Made by a program: the position numbers and the translations under genes. A model generated the notes under the pieces. The model had not been told where the DNA came from. It saw only the letters and a list, made by a program, of their open reading frames with translations, and searched no databases. Positions 9,155 through 18,702 of a DNA stretch of 51,188 nucleotides are shown piece after piece. Source of the DNA: an uncultured Verrucomicrobiota bacterium (GTDB lineage: Bacteria; Verrucomicrobiota; Kiritimatiellia; RFP12; UBA1067); contig CAMORM010000004.1 of NCBI GenBank assembly GCA_946623785.1, forward strand, positions 1-51,188, written 5' to 3'. Positions within the stretch are counted from its first letter, which is position 1. Every line of letters begins with the position of its first letter.

Positions 9155-10336
9155 ATGGCAGGCAAGAGAGACTACTACGAGGTCCTGGGGGTCGCGAAGA
9201 ACGCCTCCGCGGACGAGATAAAGAAGGCGTACCGCAAGCTCGCCCTGCAGTACCACCCTGACCGCAACCCCGGCAACAAGGAGGCCGAGGAGAAGTTCAA
9301 GGAGGCGGCCGAGGCGTATGGAGTGCTCAGCGACCCGCAGCGGCGCCAGCAGTACGACCAGTTCGGCTTCGAGGGCATGAACGGCGGCGGCGTCGGCGGA
9401 TTCGGCAGCGGCGGGATGAGCATGGACGACATCTTCTCCATGTTTGGCGACGTGTTCGGCGGGCGCGGCGGCGGCTTCGGCGGGTTCGAGGACCTCTTCG
9501 GCGGCGGACGCAGGCGCGGACGGCCAGACCCGAACGCCCCGGAGCGCGGCTCAGACATGGAGATGGAGCTCGACATAGACTTCGACGAGGCGATCTTCGG
9601 GTCAAAGCGCACGATCGACCTCGACTGCCCCGACGCATGCCCGGCCTGCCACGGAAGCGGCGCGGCCGAGGGCTCCAAGCGTGTCACCTGCCCGACATGC
9701 CACGGCCAGGGCGCGATAGTCGGCGGAAGCGGGTTCTTCCAGATACGCCAGACATGCCCCAAGTGCAACGGCTCCGGTTCCGTGATAGAGAAGCCGTGCC
9801 GCACGTGCGGCGGCTCCGGACGCGTGCGCGGGCGCCACAAGGTCGAACTCAGGATCCCGCGCGGCGTGGGCGACGGAACGCGCCTGCGCCTCGGCGGAAA
9901 GGGCGGCGGCGGACTCCGCGGCGGCGAGCCCGGCGATCTGTACGTCGTGCTCCGCGTAAAGGACAGCGACACCTTCGAGCGCGACGGTCTCGACCTTTTC
10001 GTCGACGTTCCCGTTTCGCTCGCCACAGCGGCTCTCGGCGGCTCGGTCGAGGTGCCTACGCCCGACGGCGTGGCGACTCTCAAGATTCCCGCTGGCACGC
10101 CCAACGGCCGCGTCATGCGGCTCAAGGGGAAGGGCGTTCCATCGCTGCGCGGAGGCTCGCCAGGCGATCTCACGGTCCGCATCTCGGTGGAGGTCCCGCA
10201 GAGGATCTCCGGAGACCAGCGCCGCGCGCTCGAGACGTTCGCGGCGGCCTTCAAGGACGCCAACTATCCGCTCAAGCAGGACTTCGACGCCCGCGTGAAG
10301 ACGTTCCTCTCCCACAAGAAGAAGCTCGAGGGCTGA
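9155..10336 (+). CDS. dnaJ: chaperone protein DnaJ
   Basis: J-domain [44 protein letters not shown]; four CxxCxGxG zinc motifs. Confidence 0.98.
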   Translation: MAGKRDYYEVLGVAKNASADEIKKAYRKLALQYHPDRNPGNKEAEEKFKEAAEAYGVLSDPQRRQQYDQFGFEGMNGGGVGGFGSGGMSMDDIFSMFGDVFGGRGGGFGGFEDLFGGGRRRGRPDPNAPERGSDMEMELDIDFDEAIFGSKRTIDLDCPDACPACHGSGAAEGSKRVTCPTCHGQGAIVGGSGFFQIRQTCPKCNGSGSVIEKPCRTCGGSGRVRGRHKVELRIPRGVGDGTRLRLGGKGGGGLRGGEPGDLYVVLRVKDSDTFERDGLDLFVDVPVSLATAALGGSVEVPTPDGVATLKIPAGTPNGRVMRLKGKGVPSLRGGSPGDLTVRISVEVPQRISGDQRRALETFAAAFKDANYPLKQDFDARVKTFLSHKKKLEG

Positions 10337-10345
10337 CGGGGGAAC

Positions 10346-11095
10346 ATGCACAGGCTGCTTGCAGATGGCGCGCTGCTCGAATCGGAGAGCCCGTCGCTTC
10401 CGCGCGACGCGGAACGCCACCTCAAGGTGCTGCGCGTGAAGGAGGGCGAGCGGGTCGAGCTGTTTGACGGCGCAGGCCGCACGCGCCTCTACTCCGTTGC
10501 TAAGTCGGGCGCGCTCGTGGCTGCGGGACCTGCGGCCGCTCATCGGCGCAGGGCCGACTCCATTGCGCTTTTCGCGTGCGTCACGAAGGGCTCGCGCTGG
10601 GACTGGACGATCGAGAAGGCCACCGAGCTTGGCGTCTCCCGGATCGTGCCCGTCATAAGCGAGCGGACCATTGTGCGGCTCCGCGACGACGAGAAGGCCG
10701 CGAAGGCGGAGCGCTGGAGGCGCGTCGCCGAAGACGCAGCGCGCCAGAGCGACGCCGTGTGGCTGCCGGAGGTCGTCGCGCCGGTTTCGTTCGCCGAGTC
10801 GCTTGCGCTTGTGCGGGAGTGCGCCGCGTGCTTCGTGGGCGCGCTGGCGGAACCTCCCCCGAAGCCGATGCTTGCGGCCGTGGAGGAGTCGCTCCGCGCA
10901 GGCGGGGCGCACGGGATCCATGCGGTGTACGTGGGGCCGGAAGGCGACTTCACGCCGGACGAGCTCGCCTCGCTTCTCGAGATGGCCACGCCGGTCTCGC
11001 TCGGCCCCACGGTGCTTCGCGCCGAGACCGCGGCGATCTACGCGTGCACCGTCCTTGCTGCGGCGCTCGAGGCGCGCGAATACCACAACGGCTGA
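10346..11095 (+). CDS. rsmE: 16S rRNA (uracil(1498)-N(3))-methyltransferase
   Basis: RDAERHLKVLRVKEGERVELFDGAG; KATELGVSRIVPV; VGPEGDFTPDE; LGPTVLRAETAAIYA. Confidence 0.93.
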   Translation: MHRLLADGALLESESPSLPRDAERHLKVLRVKEGERVELFDGAGRTRLYSVAKSGALVAAGPAAAHRRRADSIALFACVTKGSRWDWTIEKATELGVSRIVPVISERTIVRLRDDEKAAKAERWRRVAEDAARQSDAVWLPEVVAPVSFAESLALVRECAACFVGALAEPPPKPMLAAVEESLRAGGAHGIHAVYVGPEGDFTPDELASLLEMATPVSLGPTVLRAETAAIYACTVLAAALEAREYHNG

Positions 11096-11116
11096 ACCAG
11101 GATCTTGGAGGCAGAG

Positions 11117-12277
11117 ATGAACGACGATTTGAGCAGGATGACGCCTTTCTACGTGATGGAAGTGCTTGAGCGCGCCAAGAAGATGGAGGCGAAGGGCATA
11201 GACATCGTGCACCTTGAGGTGGGCGAGCCCGATGTGGAAGTGCACCCGCTCGTGGAGGCCGCGGTGCGAAGGGCCTACGCCGAGAAGCACACGCACTACA
11301 CGGATGCGTCGGGCGACCCGGAGCTGCGAGAGGCCATCTGCAGGCTCTACAAGGCGGAGTACGGCGTGGACGTTTCCCCTGACCGCGTGATCGTTACTTC
11401 GGGGTCCTCGCCGGCGATACTTATGGCCGTGCAGGCGGTGTGCGGCGTGGGCGAGGAGGTCCTCGTCACCAACCCTGGCTATCCTTGCTACCGCAACTTC
11501 GCGCTTGCCGCGCATGCGGTGCCCGTGGATGTGCCGGTAAGCGCGGAGAACGGGTTCCAGCTCGATCCAGCCGACGTGGAGAAGGCCATGAACCCTCTCC
11601 TCACGCGCGCCGTGTTCGTGAACTCTCCGATGAACCCCGCCGGGACGCTCGCCGAGCCCGACGTCATGAAGAAGATCGCCGAGGGCCCGCTCACCGTCTT
11701 TTCCGATGAGATCTACCACGGCCTTGTGTACAACGGCAGGAAGGCGCACTCGATCCTGGAGTACACCGACAACGCGTTTGTCTTCAACGGGTTCTCCAAG
11801 CGCTTCGCGATGACCGGCCTGAGGCTCGGCTACATGATCGTGCCCAAGAAATACGCGAAGCTCCTCCATGTGGCGATGCAGAACCTCTTCATCTGCGCCG
11901 GCTCCACTGTGCAGAGGGCCGGCCTTGCCGCAATCCAGCTTCAGCTCGGCGAAGCGAAGGGGAGCGAGGACTTCATCGCCTCGCAGCAGGCGATGGTGTC
12001 CGAATACGACCGCCGCCGCCGCTTCATCCTCGAGAAGATCCGCGGGATGGGGATGAAGGTGCAGGTCGAGCCCGAGGGCGCGTTTTACGTGTTCGCGGAC
12101 GCGCGGTGCTACACGAACGACTCGCTCAAGTTCGCATACGACGTGCTCGAGCGCGCGCATGTCGGCATTACGCCTGGAACCGACTTCGGCACGCGAGGCC
12201 AGGGCTTCGTCCGCTTCGCGTACGCCAACTCGATACCGCGCATCCGCGAGGCGTTCAACAGAATGGCGGAGTTCTAG
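11117..12277 (+). CDS. class I/II PLP-dependent aminotransferase
   Basis: LEVGEPDVEVH; VTSGSSPAILM; NSPMNPAGT; FSDEIYHGLVY; NGFSKRFAMTGLRLGY. Confidence 0.93.
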   Translation: MNDDLSRMTPFYVMEVLERAKKMEAKGIDIVHLEVGEPDVEVHPLVEAAVRRAYAEKHTHYTDASGDPELREAICRLYKAEYGVDVSPDRVIVTSGSSPAILMAVQAVCGVGEEVLVTNPGYPCYRNFALAAHAVPVDVPVSAENGFQLDPADVEKAMNPLLTRAVFVNSPMNPAGTLAEPDVMKKIAEGPLTVFSDEIYHGLVYNGRKAHSILEYTDNAFVFNGFSKRFAMTGLRLGYMIVPKKYAKLLHVAMQNLFICAGSTVQRAGLAAIQLQLGEAKGSEDFIASQQAMVSEYDRRRRFILEKIRGMGMKVQVEPEGAFYVFADARCYTNDSLKFAYDVLERAHVGITPGTDFGTRGQGFVRFAYANSIPRIREAFNRMAEF

Positions 12278-12282
12278 TTCAC

Positions 12283-12314
12283 AGTTTGAAGTTTAAAGTT
12301 CGATGTTTGAAGTT
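12283..12314. repeat. heptad repeat AGTTTGA/AGTTTAA/AGTTCGA/TGTTTGA
   Basis: Direct reading, about 4.5 units of period 7. Confidence 0.7.
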
Positions 12315-12344
12315 GCTGGTGTGACGTCTAGAGGTTTGAGGTTG

Positions 12345-14954
12345 ATGAGGGGAAAAAGGATAGCGGCGGTTGCGGCGGTGGTGCTGGCCGTGGCGAACGC
12401 ATGGGCGGCGAAGCCGTTCGTCGTGGTCGAGTCGACTGCGACGAACGTCGTTGTCTCCGAGAAGTTCAGGGTCACGGCGAGTGTGTTCGTGCCGCCGCTC
12501 AGCGGCGAATACGCGGAAACCGAGCCTCTTGTCCCAGGCCGCCCGCCGCACTTGACCATCCCGTACCTGGAGAGTGACTGGAAGAGCCCCCGCGTCAAGC
12601 CGGTGGACCTCGAGCCGTTCCTCAAGGGCATCTTCTCCAACCGCCACCGCACCGGATGGAACCTCAACGCGTACAGGAGCGCCGATCCGTTCGCGAACAT
12701 GCCCGACCCGTTCGGGATGTTCGGCGACACGCCCTTCGGCTCGCGCCAGTACCTGTTCCACCTGCCTTCGTCCCGCGTCGAGATCGGCGGCGCGAAGTGG
12801 TGGAGGTTCGACTTCGTGTCGCCTGAATACACGGCCGCGACCCCTGGCGAAATCGCGTTCGGCCCGGTTGGCGTCGAGTTCCCGCAGGTGATAAGCGTCG
12901 ATGCCCGCGGACGCGTGCAGTTCAGGGATGTGAAGATGACTGCTTCCGCGCTGAGGGTGCTTGTCCTGGATGCACCGGCTGAAAACCGCCCGAAGTCGTA
13001 CATCGGCGCTATGGGGCGCGGCGTGTCTGTCGCCGCGTCGCTCGACGCGAGCAAGTGCAAGGCTGGCGACCCGCTTTCCCTGACGGTTGAGGTGTCGGGC
13101 GACGCGGACCTCTCGCTTGCCCATCCGCCGCGGCTCGCCGACCAGGTCGGCTCGGCGGCGCGCGGGCAGCCGGTGTTCCGGCTTGACGACGACTCCGTGA
13201 AGACCGAGACCCTCGCCTCCGCGCGGCGGTTCGTCTACCGCGTGCGCCCGCTCCGCGCCGGGACGTTCGAGTTCCCCTCGCTTGAGTTCGCCTACTTCGA
13301 CCTCGGGAAGCGCGAGTACGTGGTGCTCAGGACGGCCCCGATACCGATCCAGGTGTCCGCCGCGGCGCAGGCGGCCCTTTCCGGCGACGAGCTTGCCGCG
13401 TCCGCCGGGATGCCGATGCCGGACGGCTTCGAGCTCGACCCCGAATGGGCGCGCGCGCGCCCGCTGTTCCCGTCGCTTGCGTCCCTCCTTCCCTCGGGGC
13501 GGCGCGCCGAAAACACATTCACCTGGGAGCGCGCGGCTTCCATGGCGGCGCGGGCAAAGGACGAAAAGGGGTTTTCCGCGCTTGCGGACGTCTACTCGTC
13601 ACTCGTTGAGGAGGGCGTCGAAAACGGGCCGGTGTACATGAACCTCGGCACGGCGCTTCTCATGGCGGGCAAGCCCTACGACGCGCTCCGCGCCTATTCG
13701 AGGGCCGAGCGCTGGACGGGCGCGACGCCGGCCTCGATCCGCGGCGTGCGCGCTGCGTACGCAAGGATCTACGACACGTCAGACCCCGGGCTTCCGCCTG
13801 AGCGCATGATATTCCGCGCATTCGCGTACCTCACGTGGGACCAGTGGATGCTGGTGGCACTGCTGCTCGCCGCGCTTGCCGCCGCGGCTGTGGCGACAGC
13901 CGTGGTCGTCCGAAGGATCGCCCGCTCGCGTCGCGCAAGGGCGGCTGCGTCCGGGGCGCTGATGCTCGCGTTCGCGTTCGGGGCCGCGTCCCACGCGTGC
14001 GCCGACTCGATCTCCATCTCCCCGAAACGGCCTGTCGTGGGGGCGCAGTGCTACATTGCGCTCGAGGTCGAGGCGCCCGAGGGGCGGACGCTCGAGCAGC
14101 TGCAGATCGACGGCCTCCCGAACGCCGACGTCGACCCGGTGCAGTACGGCGAAACGGAGACGCTTTCGGACAGGCGGGACGCCGCAGGCAAGAAGACGTA
14201 CAAGCGCTTCCGCATACCGGTGCGTTTCCTCGAGCCCTTTACGAACAGGTGCCAGGTCGTCATGCGCGGCATGTCCGTGTACAGGGTGTCGTCAGGAGGC
14301 TTCACGTCCCAGTCCATGCGCAACTTCGCCACGGTTCTCGGCACGGTGGACATCAGGGTCGCGCCGCTGCCGGAGGAAGGCCGCCCCGCGTCGTTCGAAG
14401 GCGCGGTAGGGTCGCGGTTCAGGCTTTCGCAGAGAGTGTCGGCCGACAAGGTGCGCCCTGGGGACCTCGTGACGGCGACGTACCGCCTCGAGTTCGACGG
14501 GTACGTGCCGTCGAACGCGGTGGTGAAGGCGGAGGGCATCTCGCGCGACTTCAAGGCGTACGACGTGAAGGAGGCCGGCCGCGACTCCGGGAGGATCGTG
14601 TGGACGCAGGTGCTCATACCGAAGGCGACGAGCGCCACGAACACCGCGTGCGCCACGTTCGCGTACTACAACTGCGACGCCGGCCGCTACGAGGTCGCCA
14701 TGGCCAAGCCGCTGAAGCTTACGTTCGTCTCCGACACGGCGGCGAGCGTCACGAACGTTGCGGTGGCGGTCGATTCGCCCGTGCGCGGGAAGCCGGGCAC
14801 GGCCGGAGGAGAGGCTACGCTCGAGCTCAGGGTCGGGCCTGGAGACGAGTCGCCCGTCGTGGCCAGGGTGCCTGCGGCGGAATGCCGCGAGGTGTCGAGA
14901 AGGGGGGCGTGGAGGCGCATGGAGTCGCCTTCCGCGGCCGGGTGGACGAAATGA
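12345..14954 (+). CDS. BatD-like / TPR / BatD-like / SH3b multidomain protein (BatD-BatE fusion-like)
   Basis: Signal peptide; GDPLSLTVEVSGDADLSLAHPPRL..YRVRPLRAGTFEFPSLEFAYFD; TPR-like PVYMNLGTALLMAGKPYDALRAYSRAER; TM ~WMLVALLLAALAAAAVATAVVV; second Ig/BatD-like half; C-term SH3b-like LELRVGPGDESPVVARVPAAECREVSRRGAWRRM..GW. Alternate start 12303. Confidence 0.65.
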   Translation: MRGKRIAAVAAVVLAVANAWAAKPFVVVESTATNVVVSEKFRVTASVFVPPLSGEYAETEPLVPGRPPHLTIPYLESDWKSPRVKPVDLEPFLKGIFSNRHRTGWNLNAYRSADPFANMPDPFGMFGDTPFGSRQYLFHLPSSRVEIGGAKWWRFDFVSPEYTAATPGEIAFGPVGVEFPQVISVDARGRVQFRDVKMTASALRVLVLDAPAENRPKSYIGAMGRGVSVAASLDASKCKAGDPLSLTVEVSGDADLSLAHPPRLADQVGSAARGQPVFRLDDDSVKTETLASARRFVYRVRPLRAGTFEFPSLEFAYFDLGKREYVVLRTAPIPIQVSAAAQAALSGDELAASAGMPMPDGFELDPEWARARPLFPSLASLLPSGRRAENTFTWERAASMAARAKDEKGFSALADVYSSLVEEGVENGPVYMNLGTALLMAGKPYDALRAYSRAERWTGATPASIRGVRAAYARIYDTSDPGLPPERMIFRAFAYLTWDQWMLVALLLAALAAAAVATAVVVRRIARSRRARAAASGALMLAFAFGAASHACADSISISPKRPVVGAQCYIALEVEAPEGRTLEQLQIDGLPNADVDPVQYGETETLSDRRDAAGKKTYKRFRIPVRFLEPFTNRCQVVMRGMSVYRVSSGGFTSQSMRNFATVLGTVDIRVAPLPEEGRPASFEGAVGSRFRLSQRVSADKVRPGDLVTATYRLEFDGYVPSNAVVKAEGISRDFKAYDVKEAGRDSGRIVWTQVLIPKATSATNTACATFAYYNCDAGRYEVAMAKPLKLTFVSDTAASVTNVAVAVDSPVRGKPGTAGGEATLELRVGPGDESPVVARVPAAECREVSRRGAWRRMESPSAAGWTK

Positions 14955-14970
14955 CCGGAGGGGACGCTAC

Positions 14971-15852
14971 ATGGGCTTGATCGGCTGTGGCATAGGCGCT
15001 TTTCTCGGATCGCTGACGCGCTTCCCGTTCGGCGGCATCATTGGCGCCATCATCGGCGCGGTGATCGAGGAGAAGCTCAAGTACTCCACGGGAAGGCGCG
15101 ACGGCGATGAGGCCTACGAGCGCATGCGGCGCACGCGCGAGGCGAGGAACGCACGCACGCGCACCGCGCAGACGAGCGAGGAGCGCAGGCGGCGCGAGAT
15201 CGTGTTCCTCACCGCCGCTTCCGCGATGTTCGCGAAGATGGCGAAGGCTGACGGGCGGGTGACGGCTGACGAGATCGCGTGCGTCGAGGAGGCCTTCATG
15301 CGCCTCGGGTTCACGGGCGAGAAGAGGGACTTCTGCATCAGTGTGTTCAGGAAGGCCAAGGACGACGGCCTTACGATCTACGCCTATGCCGCGGAGTTCG
15401 CCTCGTGCGAACCGCAGGCCGCGGTGCGCGAGACGCTGTACTCGATGCTGTGGGACCTTGCCTGCGCGGATGGAGACGTCTCTGCCGCGGAGCTCTCGAT
15501 CCTCAGGAACATCACGATGCACCTCGGTGTGCGGAGCATGCTCTTCGAGTACGAGTCGGAGCGCAGGCTCGGCTCGCGCCGTTCGCGCGAGGGGTCGCGC
15601 CGCCGTTCGTCGGGGCGCAGCGGCCAGGAATCCGGCGCGCCGTCGCTTCGCGATGCGTACGTGACGCTCGGCTGCACCTCGTCCGCCACCGACGCCGAGC
15701 TGAAGCAGGCCTACCGCGAGATGGCGAAGCAGAACCATCCTGACGCCCTCCGCGCGCGCGGCGTCCCCGAGGAGCTCGTGAAGAAGGCAAACGAGCGCAT
15801 GGCCCGCGTCAACGCCGCATGGGCGGAGGTCAAGCGCGCACGCGGCCTTTGA
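14971..15852 (+). CDS. DjlA-like co-chaperone (TerB-like + J-domain)
   Basis: MFAKMAKADGRVTADEIACVEEAFMRLGF; WDLACADGDVSAAELSIL; C-terminal J-domain DAYVTLGCTSSATDAELKQAYREMAKQNHPD. Confidence 0.88.
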   Translation: MGLIGCGIGAFLGSLTRFPFGGIIGAIIGAVIEEKLKYSTGRRDGDEAYERMRRTREARNARTRTAQTSEERRRREIVFLTAASAMFAKMAKADGRVTADEIACVEEAFMRLGFTGEKRDFCISVFRKAKDDGLTIYAYAAEFASCEPQAAVRETLYSMLWDLACADGDVSAAELSILRNITMHLGVRSMLFEYESERRLGSRRSREGSRRRSSGRSGQESGAPSLRDAYVTLGCTSSATDAELKQAYREMAKQNHPDALRARGVPEELVKKANERMARVNAAWAEVKRARGL

Positions 15853-15856
15853 CGCC

Positions 15857-15881
15857 GTGCCCGATCGGGCACGTTTTTCTT
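15857..15881 (+). terminator. Rho-independent terminator
   Basis: GTGCCCGATCGGGCAC hairpin then GTTTTTCTT. Confidence 0.8.
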
Positions 15882-15893
15882 ACCCGATGGGGA

Positions 15894-15922
15894 TTTCGCT
15901 GCGGGCTGGGAAATGGTATAAT
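15894..15922 (+). promoter_or_regulatory. promoter TTTCGC-N17-TATAAT (TGG-extended)
   Basis: Spacing counted directly; ATG at 15951. Confidence 0.6.
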
Positions 15923-15950
15923 CGCCCTCGTAAAGATACTGGGAGTTGCC

Positions 15951-17123
15951 ATGCAGATAGAAAAGTCTGTTGTTTCGCTGCTGCTTGCGGCTTGCGCCGC
16001 GGCTTCGTCCGCGGCTGTCAAGGTCGTGCCGTATGGGTCTGACCCCCAGCAGGTCGGAGACCTGTTCCTCCCGGAGGCTGTCTCGCCAGATGCGCCGGTC
16101 GTGCTCAACATCCACGGCGGCGGCTGGGGTGCCATGTCGAGGAAGGACGCTGCCGGGATATCCAGGTTCCTGGTCGAGAGGGGGTGTGCCGTCTATTCGA
16201 TCGACTACCGTCTGGCCGGGGCAGAGAATCCATGGCCCGCCTGCGGCAAAGACTGCCTGAAGGCGGCTGACTTCATGCTCGGCGGAGGGCTTGCCGCGCA
16301 CGGCGTGAAACCCGCACGCATCTGGATCATCGGAGCGTCGGCGGGAGGTCACCTTGCGCTTTGGACGGGCCTCAGCATGAAGCCCGAATCGGTCGCCGGC
16401 ATAATCTCCGTGTCTGGGATCGCCGATCCGCTCCCCGACGCCAAGGAGCATCCGAAGCGCTACCAGAACCTCTTCGGCGGACGCGAGCCTGCCGCGGCTG
16501 ACTTCGATTCGATGAGCATCATGAGGCTGGTCAGGAAGAACGGGCCGCGCATCCTCCTCACGCACGCGAAGGAGGACACCATCGTCCCGTTCTCCAGCGC
16601 AGTCAACTTCTACAACGCGTACAACGACACGGGGAGCGACATCACGTTCAGGCAGTATTCTACGAAGGACGAGGCCAACTACGGCGGACACTGCATCTGG
16701 CGGAAGAGCTTGCCGATACGCGAAAGGCTCCTGTGCCTCATCGAGGACGAGGTGTCGCACTTCATGCGGCTGCCCGGGATTGACGTATATTCGTTTGCGG
16801 GCGAGGACTTCGGGCGCATGTTCGCGGGAGACGGCTGGCAGGCCGCGTTCCTCAACAACGGGCCCAAGTTCGGCCACCGCCGTCCGCCCGAGCGCCACAT
16901 GCGGTCCGACGAGCTCTTCGTCCTCCTCCAGGGCGAGGCTACGCTCTTCATTGGCGAGGAAGGGCGCGAGGTCAAGATGGAGAAGGGCAGGCTGTACAAC
17001 GTCCGCCGCGGCACATGGCACCAGATCGTCGCCGAGAAGGAGTCTCGGGTCCTGGTTGTCGAGAACACAGGCGACATAGGCACAGAGCAGTGGGATGACT
17101 GCGTAAAGAAAGGGCAGAAGTGA
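15951..17123 (+). CDS. secreted alpha/beta hydrolase (esterase-like) fused to C-terminal cupin domain
   Basis: Signal peptide; oxyanion HGGGWG; GASAGGH nucleophile elbow; cupin-like ERHMRSDELFVLLQGEATLFI..RRGTWHQI. Confidence 0.85.
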   Translation: MQIEKSVVSLLLAACAAASSAAVKVVPYGSDPQQVGDLFLPEAVSPDAPVVLNIHGGGWGAMSRKDAAGISRFLVERGCAVYSIDYRLAGAENPWPACGKDCLKAADFMLGGGLAAHGVKPARIWIIGASAGGHLALWTGLSMKPESVAGIISVSGIADPLPDAKEHPKRYQNLFGGREPAAADFDSMSIMRLVRKNGPRILLTHAKEDTIVPFSSAVNFYNAYNDTGSDITFRQYSTKDEANYGGHCIWRKSLPIRERLLCLIEDEVSHFMRLPGIDVYSFAGEDFGRMFAGDGWQAAFLNNGPKFGHRRPPERHMRSDELFVLLQGEATLFIGEEGREVKMEKGRLYNVRRGTWHQIVAEKESRVLVVENTGDIGTEQWDDCVKKGQK

Positions 17124-18682
17124 TGGTCAGCGTCAAGCATGCAGGTGTTGCCGCGGTTTTCGCGGCGTGTGCGGCTACAGCCGCGGCGGAGGCGCCGCGG
17201 ATCAACGGTCCGACGATCTACGGCGTGAGGCCGGGCTCTCCGATCATCTACCGTCTTCCGGTGACGGGCACTCGTCCGCTGGAGCTCTCCGCGGAGGGCC
17301 TTCCGGCCGGCGTGACCTTCGACGCCGAGAAGGGCATACTCGGCGGGTCGACAATGGCGCGCGGCACGAACGTGGTCGAGTTCACGGCCAGGAACGCGGA
17401 CGGCGTCGCGACGAAGCGGTTCCGCCTCGTCGTGGGCGACACGATCTCGCTCACCCCGCCGATGGGGTTCAACACGTTCGGCGGACTCGGCGGAGGCGAG
17501 ATGATGAACGAGGCGAACGTCAGGAAGTCGTTCCGCGCGCTCATCGACAAGGGGCTTGTGGACCACGGCTACGCGTTCTGCAACCTCGACGACGGCTGGC
17601 AGGGGCTCAGGGGCGGCCCGCTCAACGCCATCCAGCCGAACAAGAAGTTCGGCGACATGAAGAAGCTCTTCGACGAAATGCACGCCGAGGGGCTAAAGGC
17701 CGGCATCTACTCGACGCCGTGGGGCACGAGCTACCAGTACCTCCAGGGCGGATCGTCCGACTCGCCGGACGGAAAGTGGGACGGAGACGTTTCGCGCAAG
17801 ACCGGCTGGCGCGTGAAGAAGTACATCTTCGACGCGCAGGACGTCAAACAGGTCGTTGACTGGGGGTGCGACTACTTCAAGTACGACTGGACGATGTGCG
17901 AGAAGCCCCACCAGCCGGGCCTCCCCAACGTGGTCTACGCCGCGCGCATCACGGCGGCGTTCGCGTCGCAGAAGCGCGACGTCGTAGTCGAGCTCTCCAA
18001 TGCGGCGCCGTTCGACGAGGCGTGGAACTTCACCGAGTTCGGCACGATGACGCGCACAGGCTCCGACCTTGTCGACATCTGGAGCCACGACGGCTACTCC
18101 GGGACGAGCAAGATCGCGGTGTGGGCGATGGGCGTTCTGGACACGATGGTCAAGATGCGCCGCTGGCAGCCGTTCAACCGCCCGGGGCACTGGAACATGC
18201 CGTGCCCCACGCGCGTCGGCATGCTCGGCGGATGGGACGAGAAGCCGCTCGCACCCACGCGCCTCACGAAGGACGAGCAGGTCACTCACATCTCGCTCTG
18301 GTGCCTCTGGAGCTCGCCGATCATCATCGGCTGCCCGATCGACCTCCTCGACGACTGGACGCTCAAGCTCCTCACGAACGACGAGATGATCGAGCTCGAC
18401 CAGGATCCGCTCGGAATCCAGGCCGTCGACAAGGAAGTGCCCGGCGGAAGGGCGCTCGTGAAGCCGCTCGAGAACGGAGACGTCGCGGTCGGGTTCGTGA
18501 ACGTCGGCGACGAAGGGCCGAAGGACATCACGGTCTCCTGGGCGGCGGCGGGCCTTTCCGGCAAGTGCGCGGCGCGCGACTGCTGGGCGGGTCGCGACCT
18601 CGGCGAGTTCGAGGGCTCTTTCACGGCGAAGGCGGTGCCGCAGCACGGCACGGTCGTCGTGCGCTTCTCCAGAAGGCCGTAG
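17123..18682 (+). CDS. GH27-family alpha-galactosidase with N-terminal putative Ig domain
   Basis: TPPMGFNTFGG; CNLDDGWQG; CDYFKYDWTMCE; WSSPIIIGCPIDLLDD; TGATG overlap with upstream gene. Confidence 0.9.
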   Translation: MVSVKHAGVAAVFAACAATAAAEAPRINGPTIYGVRPGSPIIYRLPVTGTRPLELSAEGLPAGVTFDAEKGILGGSTMARGTNVVEFTARNADGVATKRFRLVVGDTISLTPPMGFNTFGGLGGGEMMNEANVRKSFRALIDKGLVDHGYAFCNLDDGWQGLRGGPLNAIQPNKKFGDMKKLFDEMHAEGLKAGIYSTPWGTSYQYLQGGSSDSPDGKWDGDVSRKTGWRVKKYIFDAQDVKQVVDWGCDYFKYDWTMCEKPHQPGLPNVVYAARITAAFASQKRDVVVELSNAAPFDEAWNFTEFGTMTRTGSDLVDIWSHDGYSGTSKIAVWAMGVLDTMVKMRRWQPFNRPGHWNMPCPTRVGMLGGWDEKPLAPTRLTKDEQVTHISLWCLWSSPIIIGCPIDLLDDWTLKLLTNDEMIELDQDPLGIQAVDKEVPGGRALVKPLENGDVAVGFVNVGDEGPKDITVSWAAAGLSGKCAARDCWAGRDLGEFEGSFTAKAVPQHGTVVVRFSRRP

Positions 18683-18702
18683 GCGGCTGAAGCGGTATAC
18701 AG

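Noticed and set aside
9602-12160. 852-aa minus-strand ORF antisense to dnaJ, rsmE and aminotransferase
   Set aside because: Arg/His/Leu-rich, low-complexity translation typical of antisense frames in high-GC DNA; three well-supported genes lie on the plus strand
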